Assembly (NCBI GenBank): GCA_002431345.1
Contig: DJEN01000025.1
Coordinates: 1 to 18,903, forward strand
DNA: 18,903 nt
DNA from: Megasphaera sp. UBA5897
GTDB taxonomy: Bacteria; Bacillota; Negativicutes; Veillonellales; Megasphaeraceae
Reading direction: 5' to 3'
Made by a program: the position numbers and the translations under genes. This document shows, in pieces, positions 1 to 7,802 of this stretch (positions are counted from its first letter, which is position 1; each line of letters begins with the position of its first letter). The notes under the pieces were generated by a model. It was not told the DNA's origin. It saw only the letters and a program-made list of their open reading frames with translations, and did no database searches.

Positions 1-59
1 CCAATCTCTGTTAGTAATTGTAGTATCAGGATGTTCCAATGAACAGTTTATTTATACGC

Positions 60-87
60 TGTAAGCGAGGCGGAAATCTTGCTTACA
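60..87 (+). other. Stem-loop upstream of the phosphatase gene
   Basis: TGTAAGCGAGG (60-70) can pair with TCTTGCTTACA (77-87) as an 11-bp stem containing two G-U pairs, with the 6-base loop CGGAAA. No T-run follows on either strand, so it does not look like an intrinsic terminator. It lies 28 bases before the GTG start of the phosphatase gene and just ahead of its ribosome binding site. It could be a leader structure or a relic of an upstream gene end. No clear promoter was found in bases 1-115. Confidence 0.4.
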
Positions 88-115
88 AATATAGTATACG
101 AGGAGAGAAAATATA

Positions 116-577
116 GTGATAAAAATACTTTTCATCTGCCACGGCAATATTTGCCGTTCTACGATGGCGGAGTTTGTGATGAAAGAATTGGTCCGCCGGG
201 CCGGGCTGGCGGATGCGTTTTATATCGCGTCTGCGGCGACGAGCCGGGAGGAAATCGGCAATGATACGCATTGGGGGACGAAGGAAAAACTGCGTGAAGA
301 AGGGATTCCTTTTACAAAACGGCAGGCTGTGCAGCTGTGCAAAACAGATTACGGCCGCTACGATTACCTGATTTATTTTGACAGTGAGAACAAGCATGAA
401 ATCCGCCGCATCTGCGGTGAAGATACAGCCCATAAAATCTATGCACTGCTGTCCTTTGCCGGTTTGCAGCGGGATGTAGCAGATCCATGGTATACGGGAA
501 ACTTTGACCAGACGTATGAAGATGTATGGACTGGATGCCAGGCATTTTTGCAGTTTTTGTGCAAGAACAGGGTATAA
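116..577 (+). CDS. Low-molecular-weight protein-tyrosine phosphatase
   Basis: A 153-residue protein of the usual size for the LMW-PTP family, cytosolic enzymes that hydrolyse phosphotyrosine through a cysteinyl-phosphate intermediate. The N-terminal P-loop CHGNICRS has the nucleophile Cys8 and phosphate-binding Arg14. The general-acid loop appears as DPWY with Asp123, followed by the helix that usually closes the fold. The GTG start is chosen because GAGGAG (100-105) lies 10 bases upstream and the family's beta-strand (IKILFICHG) begins immediately. In other bacteria such enzymes often counter BY-kinases in polysaccharide control, but no kinase gene is visible here, so the substrate is unknown. 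A PHP-domain gene and a cell-wall amidase follow on the same strand. Confidence 0.93.
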   Translation: MIKILFICHGNICRSTMAEFVMKELVRRAGLADAFYIASAATSREEIGNDTHWGTKEKLREEGIPFTKRQAVQLCKTDYGRYDYLIYFDSENKHEIRRICGEDTAHKIYALLSFAGLQRDVADPWYTGNFDQTYEDVWTGCQAFLQFLCKNRV

Positions 578-622
578 ACCTCGTAAAAATAGTGTATGGA
601 GCCAACAAAACACCGGCTTTCG

Positions 623-631
623 TGGTATAAT
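623..631 (+). promoter_or_regulatory. Extended -10 promoter before the PHP gene
   Basis: TGGTATAAT is a perfect TGnTATAAT extended -10 element, placed about 74 bases before the ATG of the PHP-domain gene in the 127-base gap after the phosphatase. No convincing -35 hexamer lies 16-18 bases upstream, as is common for extended -10 promoters. A start of transcription near base 638 is expected. Confidence 0.55.
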
Positions 632-704
632 CTATTTCGTCAAGAACCTAGTGATAGGCGTATCATCCTTCTCGTGCAGAAGGGTAAGAAAGGAAGATTG
701 TTGC

Positions 705-1616
705 ATGGAAACATGGCTTGATTTACATATGCATACGTGCTGCAGCATGGACGGAGAGTTTGAGCCGGCTGACTTGATGCGGCAATGCGCTGCTGCCGGA
801 CTGCGTGCCGTGGCGGTGACAGACCATGATTCAGTCAGCGCCGTTTCAGAAGCGAAAGACGCTGCAAGAAAGCTGGGACTGCAGTTTTTCCCAGGTATAG
901 AAATCAGCTGCCAGCATAAAGGAAAAAACTTTCATCTGCTTGGCTACGGGATTCATGCGGAAGATGCTGTATTTAAGCAAATAGAACGCAATCTGCATGA
1001 ACAACGGCGGGAAAATTCTGAAAAGATGCTGGATGCTGTCGAAGCATTGGGGATTTACGTGGACCGTCCTGCCATTTGGAATCTGTCTTTAGATGGCGTG
1101 GTGGCTTCTGTGACGATTGCCCGCGTAGCATTAGCAGATCCGCGAAACGCAGATAATGCTGTACTAGTGCCGTACCGTCCCGGCGGAAGCCGCGGCGATG
1201 CACCGTATGTCAATTTTGGCTGGGATTTTTGCGGACAGGGAGGACCGGCGTACATTCCGATGGTACTGCCGGATTTTTCTGCGTCTGTTCAGCTCATTCA
1301 GTCTCATGGCGGGGCGGCCGTACTGGCTCATCCGGGAGCCAATATGAAACAGAACCGGCCGATTACAGAAGAATTGATTCAGTGCGGTATAGACGGCATC
1401 GAAGTCTACTGCAGTTATCATGATGCCCAAACGGCTGCTTTTTATCAGGAGCTTGCCCAAACGCATCAGTTGCTGGCGACATTGGGCAGTGATTACCATG
1501 GCCGTGCCAAACCGCATATTTCACTGGGAACGTACAGCCATCCGCAGCCGCAGGCTGTCTATGAACGCTTGTGCGCTCTGATTCATGAACGAAATGGGGA
1601 AGTGTATGGAATATGA
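705..1616 (+). CDS. PHP-domain metal-dependent phosphoesterase (YciV/RNase AM-like)
   Basis: A 303-residue PHP-domain protein. The metal-binding signature of the family is complete: HMH (His8, His10), TDHD (Asp40, His41, Asp42), GIEIS (Glu66), LAHPG (His209) and GSDYHG (Asp263, His265). This domain order and length match the COG0613 group that includes E. coli YciV (RNase AM), which removes nucleotides from RNA and short oligonucleotides; members have also been shown to act on nucleotide 3',5'-bisphosphates. The exact substrate cannot be read from the sequence. An open frame extends upstream to 504 inside the phosphatase gene, but ATG 705 is preferred: AAGGAAG lies just before it and the conserved fold starts at LDLHMHT. 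The stop overlaps the next gene's ATG by four bases (ATGA), suggesting translational coupling. Confidence 0.9.
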   Translation: METWLDLHMHTCCSMDGEFEPADLMRQCAAAGLRAVAVTDHDSVSAVSEAKDAARKLGLQFFPGIEISCQHKGKNFHLLGYGIHAEDAVFKQIERNLHEQRRENSEKMLDAVEALGIYVDRPAIWNLSLDGVVASVTIARVALADPRNADNAVLVPYRPGGSRGDAPYVNFGWDFCGQGGPAYIPMVLPDFSASVQLIQSHGGAAVLAHPGANMKQNRPITEELIQCGIDGIEVYCSYHDAQTAAFYQELAQTHQLLATLGSDYHGRAKPHISLGTYSHPQPQAVYERLCALIHERNGEVYGI

Positions 1617-2371
1617 AACGATTCGTATATAAAACGTGTCTTCTTTCTTGTATGTGTTTGTTGTTGTCAGTTCCTGTGCTGGCTCATACAGATGCAGCTG
1701 CAGTCACTGCAGTACCGGCTGGCCAAGTACAGGCTAAGCAGCCTTCTTTGCGGACGCAGAAAAAACAGCCCGTCAAAAGAGCTTCTGCAGACGCCTCGCT
1801 GCGCGACTATAATCCGCGTAACGATGCGGCACCGCAGGAACCGTTTCCTGTTGTCGAAACAAATTTCAAATTTAACGAAACGCTGCTGGTTCGGCCCCAA
1901 ACGGATATGATTGTGATTCATCATGTCGGGATTCCAGACGGCGATACTTCTGCAGCGTTTATTCACAAAGCCCATTTAGCTAACGGCTGGGCCGGTATCG
2001 GCTATCATTACGTCATTCGCAAAGACGGCTCTATCGAACGGGGACGTCCGCTGGCTACTGTAGGTGCCCATGCAGAAGGGCAGAATTATCATACTGTCGG
2101 CATCAACGTAACAGGAAATTTTGAAAAAGAAACACCAACGCAAAACCAGCTGGCGGCGCTGGAAAAACTGCTTGTGTTTTTGTGCCAGACCTATGATATT
2201 CGCCCCAGTGCAGCGACTATCGTCGGACACCGCGATGTCAACAGTACGGATTGCCCGGGTAAAAATTTATATAAGCTGCTGCCGGAAATCCGCGATGATG
2301 TCATATTGCAGCTGGCAGAAGAAAAATTGAAACACGTCCGCCTGCTTCATATAACATATCCCAAACATTAA
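1613..2371 (+). CDS. Secreted N-acetylmuramoyl-L-alanine amidase (Amidase_2/PGRP fold)
   Basis: A 252-residue exported peptidoglycan hydrolase, which cleaves the bond between MurNAc and the stem peptide. Residues 1-24 form a signal peptide (MKRF, a hydrophobic core, then a VLA cleavage site). A Gln/Lys-rich linker of about 75 residues follows, then an amidase domain at about 98-230. Zinc ligands are visible as His103/His104 in IHHVG, His206 in GHRDVN and Cys214 in TDCPG, matching the T7-lysozyme/PGRP pattern. The GIGYHYVIRKDG and VGINVTGNF motifs are also typical. The linker suits an enzyme reaching the wall from a membrane or periplasm. No cell-wall binding repeat is present. It overlaps the PHP gene by 4 bases and is probably co-transcribed with it. 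Autolysis or wall recycling is the likely role; which is not shown. Confidence 0.92.
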   Translation: MKRFVYKTCLLSCMCLLLSVPVLAHTDAAAVTAVPAGQVQAKQPSLRTQKKQPVKRASADASLRDYNPRNDAAPQEPFPVVETNFKFNETLLVRPQTDMIVIHHVGIPDGDTSAAFIHKAHLANGWAGIGYHYVIRKDGSIERGRPLATVGAHAEGQNYHTVGINVTGNFEKETPTQNQLAALEKLLVFLCQTYDIRPSAATIVGHRDVNSTDCPGKNLYKLLPEIRDDVILQLAEEKLKHVRLLHITYPKH

Positions 2372-2395
2372 GAAAATATATATACGATTGTATAT

Positions 2396-2796
2396 GCTGG
2401 TCAGAATATACTAAAAAACCGACAAATGCTCATAAAGCTTTATTCTAAAAAGTTTCATGGGTATTTTGCCGTCTGCTGAACCGGTTACCTTAGGCGGTAT
2501 GAGCTTTGCCCGCGGCTATAGAGAAAGCATTCTTTTGGGAGATACAGGTTGGTTTGCCAGCATAGAATATGGATTTCCGCCCAGTGCTGAATAGACAACA
2601 TGGCAGAGGTTTCTCTTTGTAGATCACGGCGCGGCCTATCATAATTTCAGTACGAAGACATGGCGACGTGAAGAGTATGTCAGATGCGCAGTCGGACATT
2701 ACGCTGTTCCATGTGAATCTTGTTGGCGGCGGCTTACGAAATGCAACGAAAAATTATGATGTTTTGTTACTTGTTTATTTCTTTGGATTTACGTGA
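2396..2796 (+). pseudogene. Decayed fragment of a TpsB/ShlB-type outer-membrane transporter gene
   Basis: Three reading frames together give a recognisable C-terminal barrel segment of the ShlB/FhaC/HecB family, the outer-membrane pore of two-partner secretion. Frame one (about 2396-2480) reads NRQMLIKLYSKKFHG. Frame two (about 2436-2664) carries the hallmark VTLGGMSFARGYRES, then LLGDTGWFASIEY, an in-frame TAG at 2592, and then FLFVDHGAAY. Frame three (2665-2796) ends with LVGGGLRNATKNYDV and a TGA. The order LGG-x-RGY, GD-G, F-D-G, G-GLR is that of the family's last strands. About 130 of the usual 550 or so residues remain, with two frameshifts and a stop, so it is non-functional. The family assignment is from motif recall and has not been searched. 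Confidence 0.65.
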
Positions 2797-2833
2797 TAAA
2801 GTTGGGGGATTTCTGTGCTTTTTGGCAAAAATA

Positions 2834-2842
2834 TGATATAAT
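2834..2842 (+). promoter_or_regulatory. Extended -10 promoter for the mfd operon
   Basis: TGATATAAT is a perfect TGnTATAAT element 83 bases before the mfd ATG, in an A/T-rich stretch after the TpsB relic. No good -35 hexamer is spaced 16-18 bases upstream; TTGGCA at 2822 is too close. Transcription would begin near 2849 and include the hairpin at 2878-2899. Confidence 0.6.
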
Positions 2843-2877
2843 ACGGCATATGTATGGTGTAAAATATACTAACTATA

Positions 2878-2899
2878 GGGCTTTAGGAAACTAAAGCCC
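2878..2899 (+). promoter_or_regulatory. Leader hairpin with GAAA tetraloop before mfd
   Basis: GGGCTTTAG (2878-2886) and CTAAAGCCC (2891-2899) form a perfect 9-bp stem closed by a GAAA tetraloop, an especially stable GNRA fold. It lies in the predicted mfd leader, 25 bases before the ATG. The following CATTTTCTATG is only weakly T-rich, so it could be a poor terminator or attenuator, or a 5' stabilising hairpin. Its function is not shown. Confidence 0.6.
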
Positions 2900-2924
2900 C
2901 ATTTTCTATGAGGTTTATAGTCAA

Positions 2925-5900
2925 ATGAATCAAGTATTTCAATGGATAAATCGTGATGAAAATATCAGCAAGGCTGTTCAGCAGTTTGCGCAGCCCGGAT
3001 GCCACAGTATTTATGGTTTAGGCGGCTCCGTAAAGAGCATGCTGATAGGAAAAGCATTGTGCGAAATCAATAAGCAGGCTCTCGTTATTGTTCCGTCCAA
3101 GGAAAACGCGGCTGCTTGGACATCTGATTTGCATTTTATGGTGCCTCATATGCGCATCTTGGATTTTCCTTTTGTGGATAAAGCTGTATTTACGACGACA
3201 GCCAAGAGTATCGAACGGGCTGCCCGTCAAATGGAAGTACTGGGCTATCTGCGTTCCGGCCATGCCGGTATCGTTTTGGCGACAGCCGAAGAAGCACTGC
3301 AGTATATTATCGCCCCGCAGCGGATTGATGATGCGGCGATGGATATTGCTGCAGGAAAGGAATACGACCGCAGTCAATTCCTGCAGCATTTGGTAGACGG
3401 CGGTTATGAACGTGTCGATTTGGTAGAACGGCGTGGTCATTTTTCTGTGCGCGGAGATATTATTGACGTGTATGCCGTCAACTATCCAGATCCGCTTCGC
3501 TTGGAATTCTTTGGGGACGAAATCGAAAGCATTCGTTTTTTTGATGCTGCCAACCAAAAATCAAAAGAAACAGCAGACAGCGTCCGGATTCTGCCGATAT
3601 CTTTGGAATCACAGCCGGAAGAGGCATTGTATACGCTGTTGGATTATGTTGGCGACGGCGTGATTATTTGGGATGAACCGAATCGGGTACGGGATAATGT
3701 AAAGAAATTACTCAAAGAATCGGACGATTACAAAGGTCTTGTCTGCCCATGGCAAAAAGCCGTAGGCAAGCCGCGCGGTACCCAGATTGTATTGTCGCTG
3801 CTGGCTCAGTCTGTACCGGATATGACGATTGATTCGTCAGCAAGTTTTGCCGTGAAGATGATGGCTAGTTTTCAGAAGCAATTTAATTTGCTGGCAGATG
3901 AACTGCAGCATTGGCAGCAAAATGACAATACGGTTCTGTTCGTCTTAGGCAGCAAAGAACGGACGGCAACGCTGACATCGTGGCTGAAAAAACAGCAACA
4001 GCCAGTCTTGCCGTATGACGACGCCGTGCCGCTAAAAGCAAAAAGCGTCTATATTACAGACGGTGAAATCAGCAATGGCTATGAGCTGCCGTATGCCAAG
4101 CTTGTCATTATTTCCGAACGGGATATTTACGGCATGCAGAAGCACCGCCTGCGTCATCACGCCGCCAAGGGGCAGGAGATTAACGTCTTTACGGATTTAA
4201 AACCAGGCGATTATGTGGTACATGAATCCCATGGGATTGGCCGATATGACGGCATTAAGACGATAGAACTCGATGGCGTGCACAAGGATTATTTGGAAAT
4301 TCATTATGCCGACAAAGATATTCTGTACGTACCGACAGACCAGCTCAATATGCTGCAGCGGTATATCGGCAACGAAGGAAATACGCCGAAACTGCACAAA
4401 ATGGGCGGCAGCGATTGGCAGAAAGCCCGCAAAAAAGCGCAGAAATCCATTACGGATTTGGCAGAAAAATTGGTGGATATTTATGCGAAACGGGAAATTG
4501 TGACAGGATATGCGTTCCCACCGGATTCGCCGGAACAAAAAGAATTTGAAGACGCATTTCCCTATGAAGAAACGGAAGATCAGCTGAAAGCTGTGGCGTC
4601 TATCAAAAAAAGTATGGAAAAGCCTTTCCCGATGGACTGCCTGGTCTGCGGGGACGTTGGCTTTGGCAAAACAGAAGTAGCGATGCGGGCTATTTTTAAA
4701 GCCGTTATGGGCGGCAAGCAGGTGGCGGTTCTCGTGCCGACAACGGTTCTGGCCCAGCAGCATTTCCAGACGTTTACCGAACGATTTACCCCGTTTGGCG
4801 TATCTTGCGATGTCTTGAACCGTTTCCGTTCATATAAAGAAAAGAAAGAAATTTTAGCCCGCACGTTAGACGGCGATATTGATGTACTGATTGGGACACA
4901 CAGTCTGCTGAATAAAAAGGTAAAATTCCAAGATTTGGGACTGCTTGTAGTAGATGAAGAACAGCGGTTTGGCGTAGCGCAGAAAGAAAAATGGAAGGCT
5001 TGGGCTGCCCACATTGATGTTCTCACGCTGAGTGCTACGCCGATTCCCCGCACGCTCCATATGTCTTTGGTCAATTTGCGTGAAATGTGCGTTATTGAAA
5101 CACCGCCGACAGATCGTTTTCCCGTACAGACTTATGTCACAGAATATGATGAACGGATTGTCCGGGATGCTGTCATGCGTGAAAAACGCCGGGGCGGACA
5201 GGTTTTCTTTGTGTATAACCGTGTCGAAACGATTGAACGCATGAAAGATGAACTGCAGGCGCTGCTGCCAGACATTTCTATCGGCATTGCGCACGGACAG
5301 ATGGCCGGCGGGCAGCTGGAACAGCTGATGTTTGATTTTTATGAAGGAAAGTATGATGTGCTGCTTTGCTCCAGCTTGGTTGAAAATGGGCTGGATGTAG
5401 CAAATGCCAATACGATTATCATTTATGATGCCGACCATTTCGGCTTATCGCAGCTGTATCAAATGCGTGGCCGTGTAGGCCGCAGCCACCGCATGGCGTA
5501 TGCGTACTTCCTCTACCGCCGCGACAAAGTGCTGTCAGAAGTAGCTGAAAAAAGGCTGCAGGCCATTAAAGAATTTACCGAATTGGGTTCCGGGTTTAAA
5601 ATTGCCATGCGCGATTTGGAAATCCGCGGAGCCGGCAACCTGCTGGGGCGGGAACAGCACGGCAACATTGCCAGTGTCGGGTTTGCCATGTACTGTCATA
5701 TGCTGGAAGATGCCATTGCCAAAGTGCAGTCCGGCAAAGCCAAAGAAGAACCGACACCGGAAACAGTCATGGAAGTACATGTCGATGCCTTTATCGATGA
5801 CCAATATATCAGTAACGGCGGCCAAAAGATTGAAATGTATCAGCGAATGGCCATGCTCAAAACAGAAAAAGATTTAACGGATTTGGAAGCTGAATTAGTA

Positions 5901-6212
5901 GACCGGTACGGCAAGCCGACGCAGCCTGTCAAAACACTGTTGGCAGCGACGCATATTCGGCTGCAGGCACAGGCACAGCATATTCTTTTGATTTCGCAAA
6001 AACGGGATGTACTGGAACTGAAATGGCAGCATACGGCATACATGCCGCCTTTAGCCCAGCTGGATGCCAAACTGCGGCGTAGTATACGGCCTGTTCCCGG
6101 CAATCCGCTGTTGCTTCGAATTTCACTGCAGGGCATATCAGATATTTTAGCTTTCCTGGATTCGATATTAAAAATATTTGCAACCTTACGAAAGGGGAAT
6201 TCGCTTGACTAA
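2925..6212 (+). CDS. mfd: Transcription-repair coupling factor Mfd
   Basis: A 1095-residue DNA translocase that removes RNA polymerase stalled at lesions and recruits UvrA for nucleotide excision repair. The N-terminal UvrB-like module (about 1-330) has a degenerate P-loop, YGLGGSVKS, as expected for Mfd, and the motif RRGHFSVRGDIIDVY. The RNA-polymerase-interacting CarD-like domain spans about 425-485 (LKPGDYVVHESHGIGRYDG). The motor domains follow: Walker A GDVGFGKTE near 576, DEEQ box near 677, TLSATPIPRTLHMSL, then the C-terminal helicase lobe ending in the translocation motif GAGNLLGREQHG. A final TRCF domain reaches the stop. It is slightly shorter than E. coli (1148) or B. subtilis (1177) Mfd. 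The ATG has a modest GAGG upstream. The stop overlaps the flippase start by 8 bases, so the two are co-transcribed. Confidence 0.98.
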   Translation: MNQVFQWINRDENISKAVQQFAQPGCHSIYGLGGSVKSMLIGKALCEINKQALVIVPSKENAAAWTSDLHFMVPHMRILDFPFVDKAVFTTTAKSIERAARQMEVLGYLRSGHAGIVLATAEEALQYIIAPQRIDDAAMDIAAGKEYDRSQFLQHLVDGGYERVDLVERRGHFSVRGDIIDVYAVNYPDPLRLEFFGDEIESIRFFDAANQKSKETADSVRILPISLESQPEEALYTLLDYVGDGVIIWDEPNRVRDNVKKLLKESDDYKGLVCPWQKAVGKPRGTQIVLSLLAQSVPDMTIDSSASFAVKMMASFQKQFNLLADELQHWQQNDNTVLFVLGSKERTATLTSWLKKQQQPVLPYDDAVPLKAKSVYITDGEISNGYELPYAKLVIISERDIYGMQKHRLRHHAAKGQEINVFTDLKPGDYVVHESHGIGRYDGIKTIELDGVHKDYLEIHYADKDILYVPTDQLNMLQRYIGNEGNTPKLHKMGGSDWQKARKKAQKSITDLAEKLVDIYAKREIVTGYAFPPDSPEQKEFEDAFPYEETEDQLKAVASIKKSMEKPFPMDCLVCGDVGFGKTEVAMRAIFKAVMGGKQVAVLVPTTVLAQQHFQTFTERFTPFGVSCDVLNRFRSYKEKKEILARTLDGDIDVLIGTHSLLNKKVKFQDLGLLVVDEEQRFGVAQKEKWKAWAAHIDVLTLSATPIPRTLHMSLVNLREMCVIETPPTDRFPVQTYVTEYDERIVRDAVMREKRRGGQVFFVYNRVETIERMKDELQALLPDISIGIAHGQMAGGQLEQLMFDFYEGKYDVLLCSSLVENGLDVANANTIIIYDADHFGLSQLYQMRGRVGRSHRMAYAYFLYRRDKVLSEVAEKRLQAIKEFTELGSGFKIAMRDLEIRGAGNLLGREQHGNIASVGFAMYCHMLEDAIAKVQSGKAKEEPTPETVMEVHVDAFIDDQYISNGGQKIEMYQRMAMLKTEKDLTDLEAELVDRYGKPTQPVKTLLAATHIRLQAQAQHILLISQKRDVLELKWQHTAYMPPLAQLDAKLRRSIRPVPGNPLLLRISLQGISDILAFLDSILKIFATLRKGNSLD
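6191..6197 (+). promoter_or_regulatory. Ribosome binding site fixing a TTG start
   Basis: AAAGGGG lies inside the 3' end of mfd, 7 bases before TTG 6205. This spacing selects TTG 6205 as the flippase start over the upstream in-frame TTG at 6178, which has no such site. Confidence 0.75.
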
Positions 6213-7788
6213 AACATCTTTTTTGCAGGGCGCAATGATTTTGACGGTTGCCGGTATTGTTGTCAAAATTCTCGGCGGCATGAACCGCATTCTGTTGTCC
6301 CGGCTGCTGGGCGGAGAAGGCATCGGGCTCTATCAAATGGCGTATCCCGTATATATTCTGCTGCTCAGTATTGCCGGGGCCGGGATTCCGATTGCCGTTT
6401 CGATTATGGTTGCCGAACAAACTGCTAAGGGAAATTATAGTGGTGCCAAACGAATTTTTCACATTACACTGATTACCATGAGTTTTGCAGCTTTTTGCTG
6501 CGGCGCTGCCATGCTTTTTGGCTCGCAGGCTTTAATCCAATACGGTATCGTGCGGGATGAGCGGGCACTGCTGCCATTGGTTGTCTTGGCTCCGGCACTG
6601 ACTATTTCCATTATTACCTGCTGTTTTCGCGGTTACTTCCAGGGACTGCAGCTCATGACGCCGACAGCGGTTTCCCAAATGGCAGACCAATTCGTCCGTG
6701 TATGTACGATGCTGATACTGGCTTGGATGTTTTTGCCCTATGGACTGGAAAAAGCAGCCGCCGGAGCGACGTTTGGCGCTGTGCCGGGGGCTGCTGTGGG
6801 ACTGGCTGTTATTGCATTGCTGTACTACCGCCATACCCGCACGCCGCTGCCGGCTGATACGCATATTTTTGCGCCCTGCCGGGCATCGCAGGTAGTTTGC
6901 CGGCTGGCTGTATTGGCGGTTCCCGTAGCTGCTGCCAATATGCTGCTGCCGGCTGTATCGAGCATCGATTTGTTTATTGTACCGGCGCGGCTGGAAGTGG
7001 CGGGCTATACTGTACATGAAGCGACGGCGTTATACGGCTATTTGACAGGTATGGCCAACGGGCTGGTACAACTGCCGACTATTTTGACGATTGCCTTGGC
7101 TACCAGCCTTGTACCGGCTGTTTCGGCTGCTTATTCACAGCAGGATGCAGGCAGTGTGCTGCAGCGGGTTCATACGGCGATGCGTATTGCCAATGCCATT
7201 ACAGTGCCTGCCTGTTGCGGACTGGCCGTACTGGCAGGACCTATTTCGCAGATGCTCTATGCGACGCCTGCAGCCGGTCCTGCTATTTGCGTCTTGTCCA
7301 TATCTGTCTTTTTAGTAGGACTGCAGCAAATTACCAGCGGCCTGCTGCAGGGGATGGGCCACACGGCAATTCCGCTGTGCAATATGGTCATTGCCGCTGT
7401 TTTTAAAATCGTATTAAGCTGGTATTTGACAGCCATTCCCTGGCTGGGTGAAGTGGGAGCGGCTTGGGCCACCAACGTAGATCTTGCCGTAGCCACAGGG
7501 CTTAATTTATATTTTTCTTATCGGTTTATCCAATACAGCGTGCAGTGGATGTATGTGTGCCGTCTGTTTTTGGCTGCGGCAGCGATGGCAGGGACGGCTT
7601 GGTTTATCTATCAGGGGCTGCATCTTTTCTTGGGCAATACCGGGGCAACAATAGTTGCCATGGGGACGGCAGCCTGCGTATATGTCATTTGTTTATTCAT
7701 TTTTCGGGCTGTACAGGCCAGTGATGCCGCGCGTATTCCTGTCATAGGGCGCAGACTGGCATCGATGGTGCAGCGGTTGGAAAAATAA
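6205..7788 (+). CDS. SpoVB/MurJ-like polysaccharide (lipid-linked precursor) flippase
   Basis: A 527-residue, highly hydrophobic protein of the MOP superfamily (polysaccharide biosynthesis protein/SpoVB group) that moves undecaprenyl-linked precursors across the cytoplasmic membrane. About 14 membrane segments are apparent. The N-terminal signature is typical: FLQGAMILTVAGIVVKILGGMNRILLSRLLGGEGIGLYQMAYP resembles SpoVB and YabM (described by position: residues about 5-47). The loop GYFQGLQLMTPTAVSQMADQFVR (about 145-167) is also characteristic. The gene sits directly after mfd and before mazG, exactly where yabM/spoVB lies in B. subtilis and clostridia. In a non-sporulating organism it is more likely to serve lipid II or another envelope polymer than spore cortex. 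That is inference; the substrate cannot be read from sequence. Confidence 0.9.
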   Translation: MTKTSFLQGAMILTVAGIVVKILGGMNRILLSRLLGGEGIGLYQMAYPVYILLLSIAGAGIPIAVSIMVAEQTAKGNYSGAKRIFHITLITMSFAAFCCGAAMLFGSQALIQYGIVRDERALLPLVVLAPALTISIITCCFRGYFQGLQLMTPTAVSQMADQFVRVCTMLILAWMFLPYGLEKAAAGATFGAVPGAAVGLAVIALLYYRHTRTPLPADTHIFAPCRASQVVCRLAVLAVPVAAANMLLPAVSSIDLFIVPARLEVAGYTVHEATALYGYLTGMANGLVQLPTILTIALATSLVPAVSAAYSQQDAGSVLQRVHTAMRIANAITVPACCGLAVLAGPISQMLYATPAAGPAICVLSISVFLVGLQQITSGLLQGMGHTAIPLCNMVIAAVFKIVLSWYLTAIPWLGEVGAAWATNVDLAVATGLNLYFSYRFIQYSVQWMYVCRLFLAAAAMAGTAWFIYQGLHLFLGNTGATIVAMGTAACVYVICLFIFRAVQASDAARIPVIGRRLASMVQRLEK

Positions 7789-7790
7789 AA

Positions 7791-7794
7791 GAGG
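7791..7794 (+). promoter_or_regulatory. Ribosome binding site deciding the mazG start
   Basis: GAGG lies only 2 bases before ATG 7797 but 8 bases before the in-frame ATG 7803. The second spacing is workable and the first is not, so 7803 is taken as the start. Confidence 0.6.
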
Positions 7795-7802
7795 TTATGC
7801 AG

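Noticed and set aside
83..613. 176-residue open frame on the minus strand across the phosphatase gene
   Set aside because: It is the mirror of a clearly conserved gene, has no recognisable motif and no ribosome binding site. The same applies to the other minus-strand frames throughout the window.
504..704. Upstream extension of the PHP gene's reading frame
   Set aside because: It overlaps the phosphatase gene and contains a promoter and the true ribosome binding site. The conserved fold begins at ATG 705.
2380..2395. ATATAC/GTATAT inverted repeat after the amidase stop
   Set aside because: A 6-bp A/T-only stem without a T-run is too weak to be called a terminator.
2490..2699. 69-residue minus-strand frame in the gap before mfd
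   Set aside because: It is antisense to the TpsB relic and shows no family signature.
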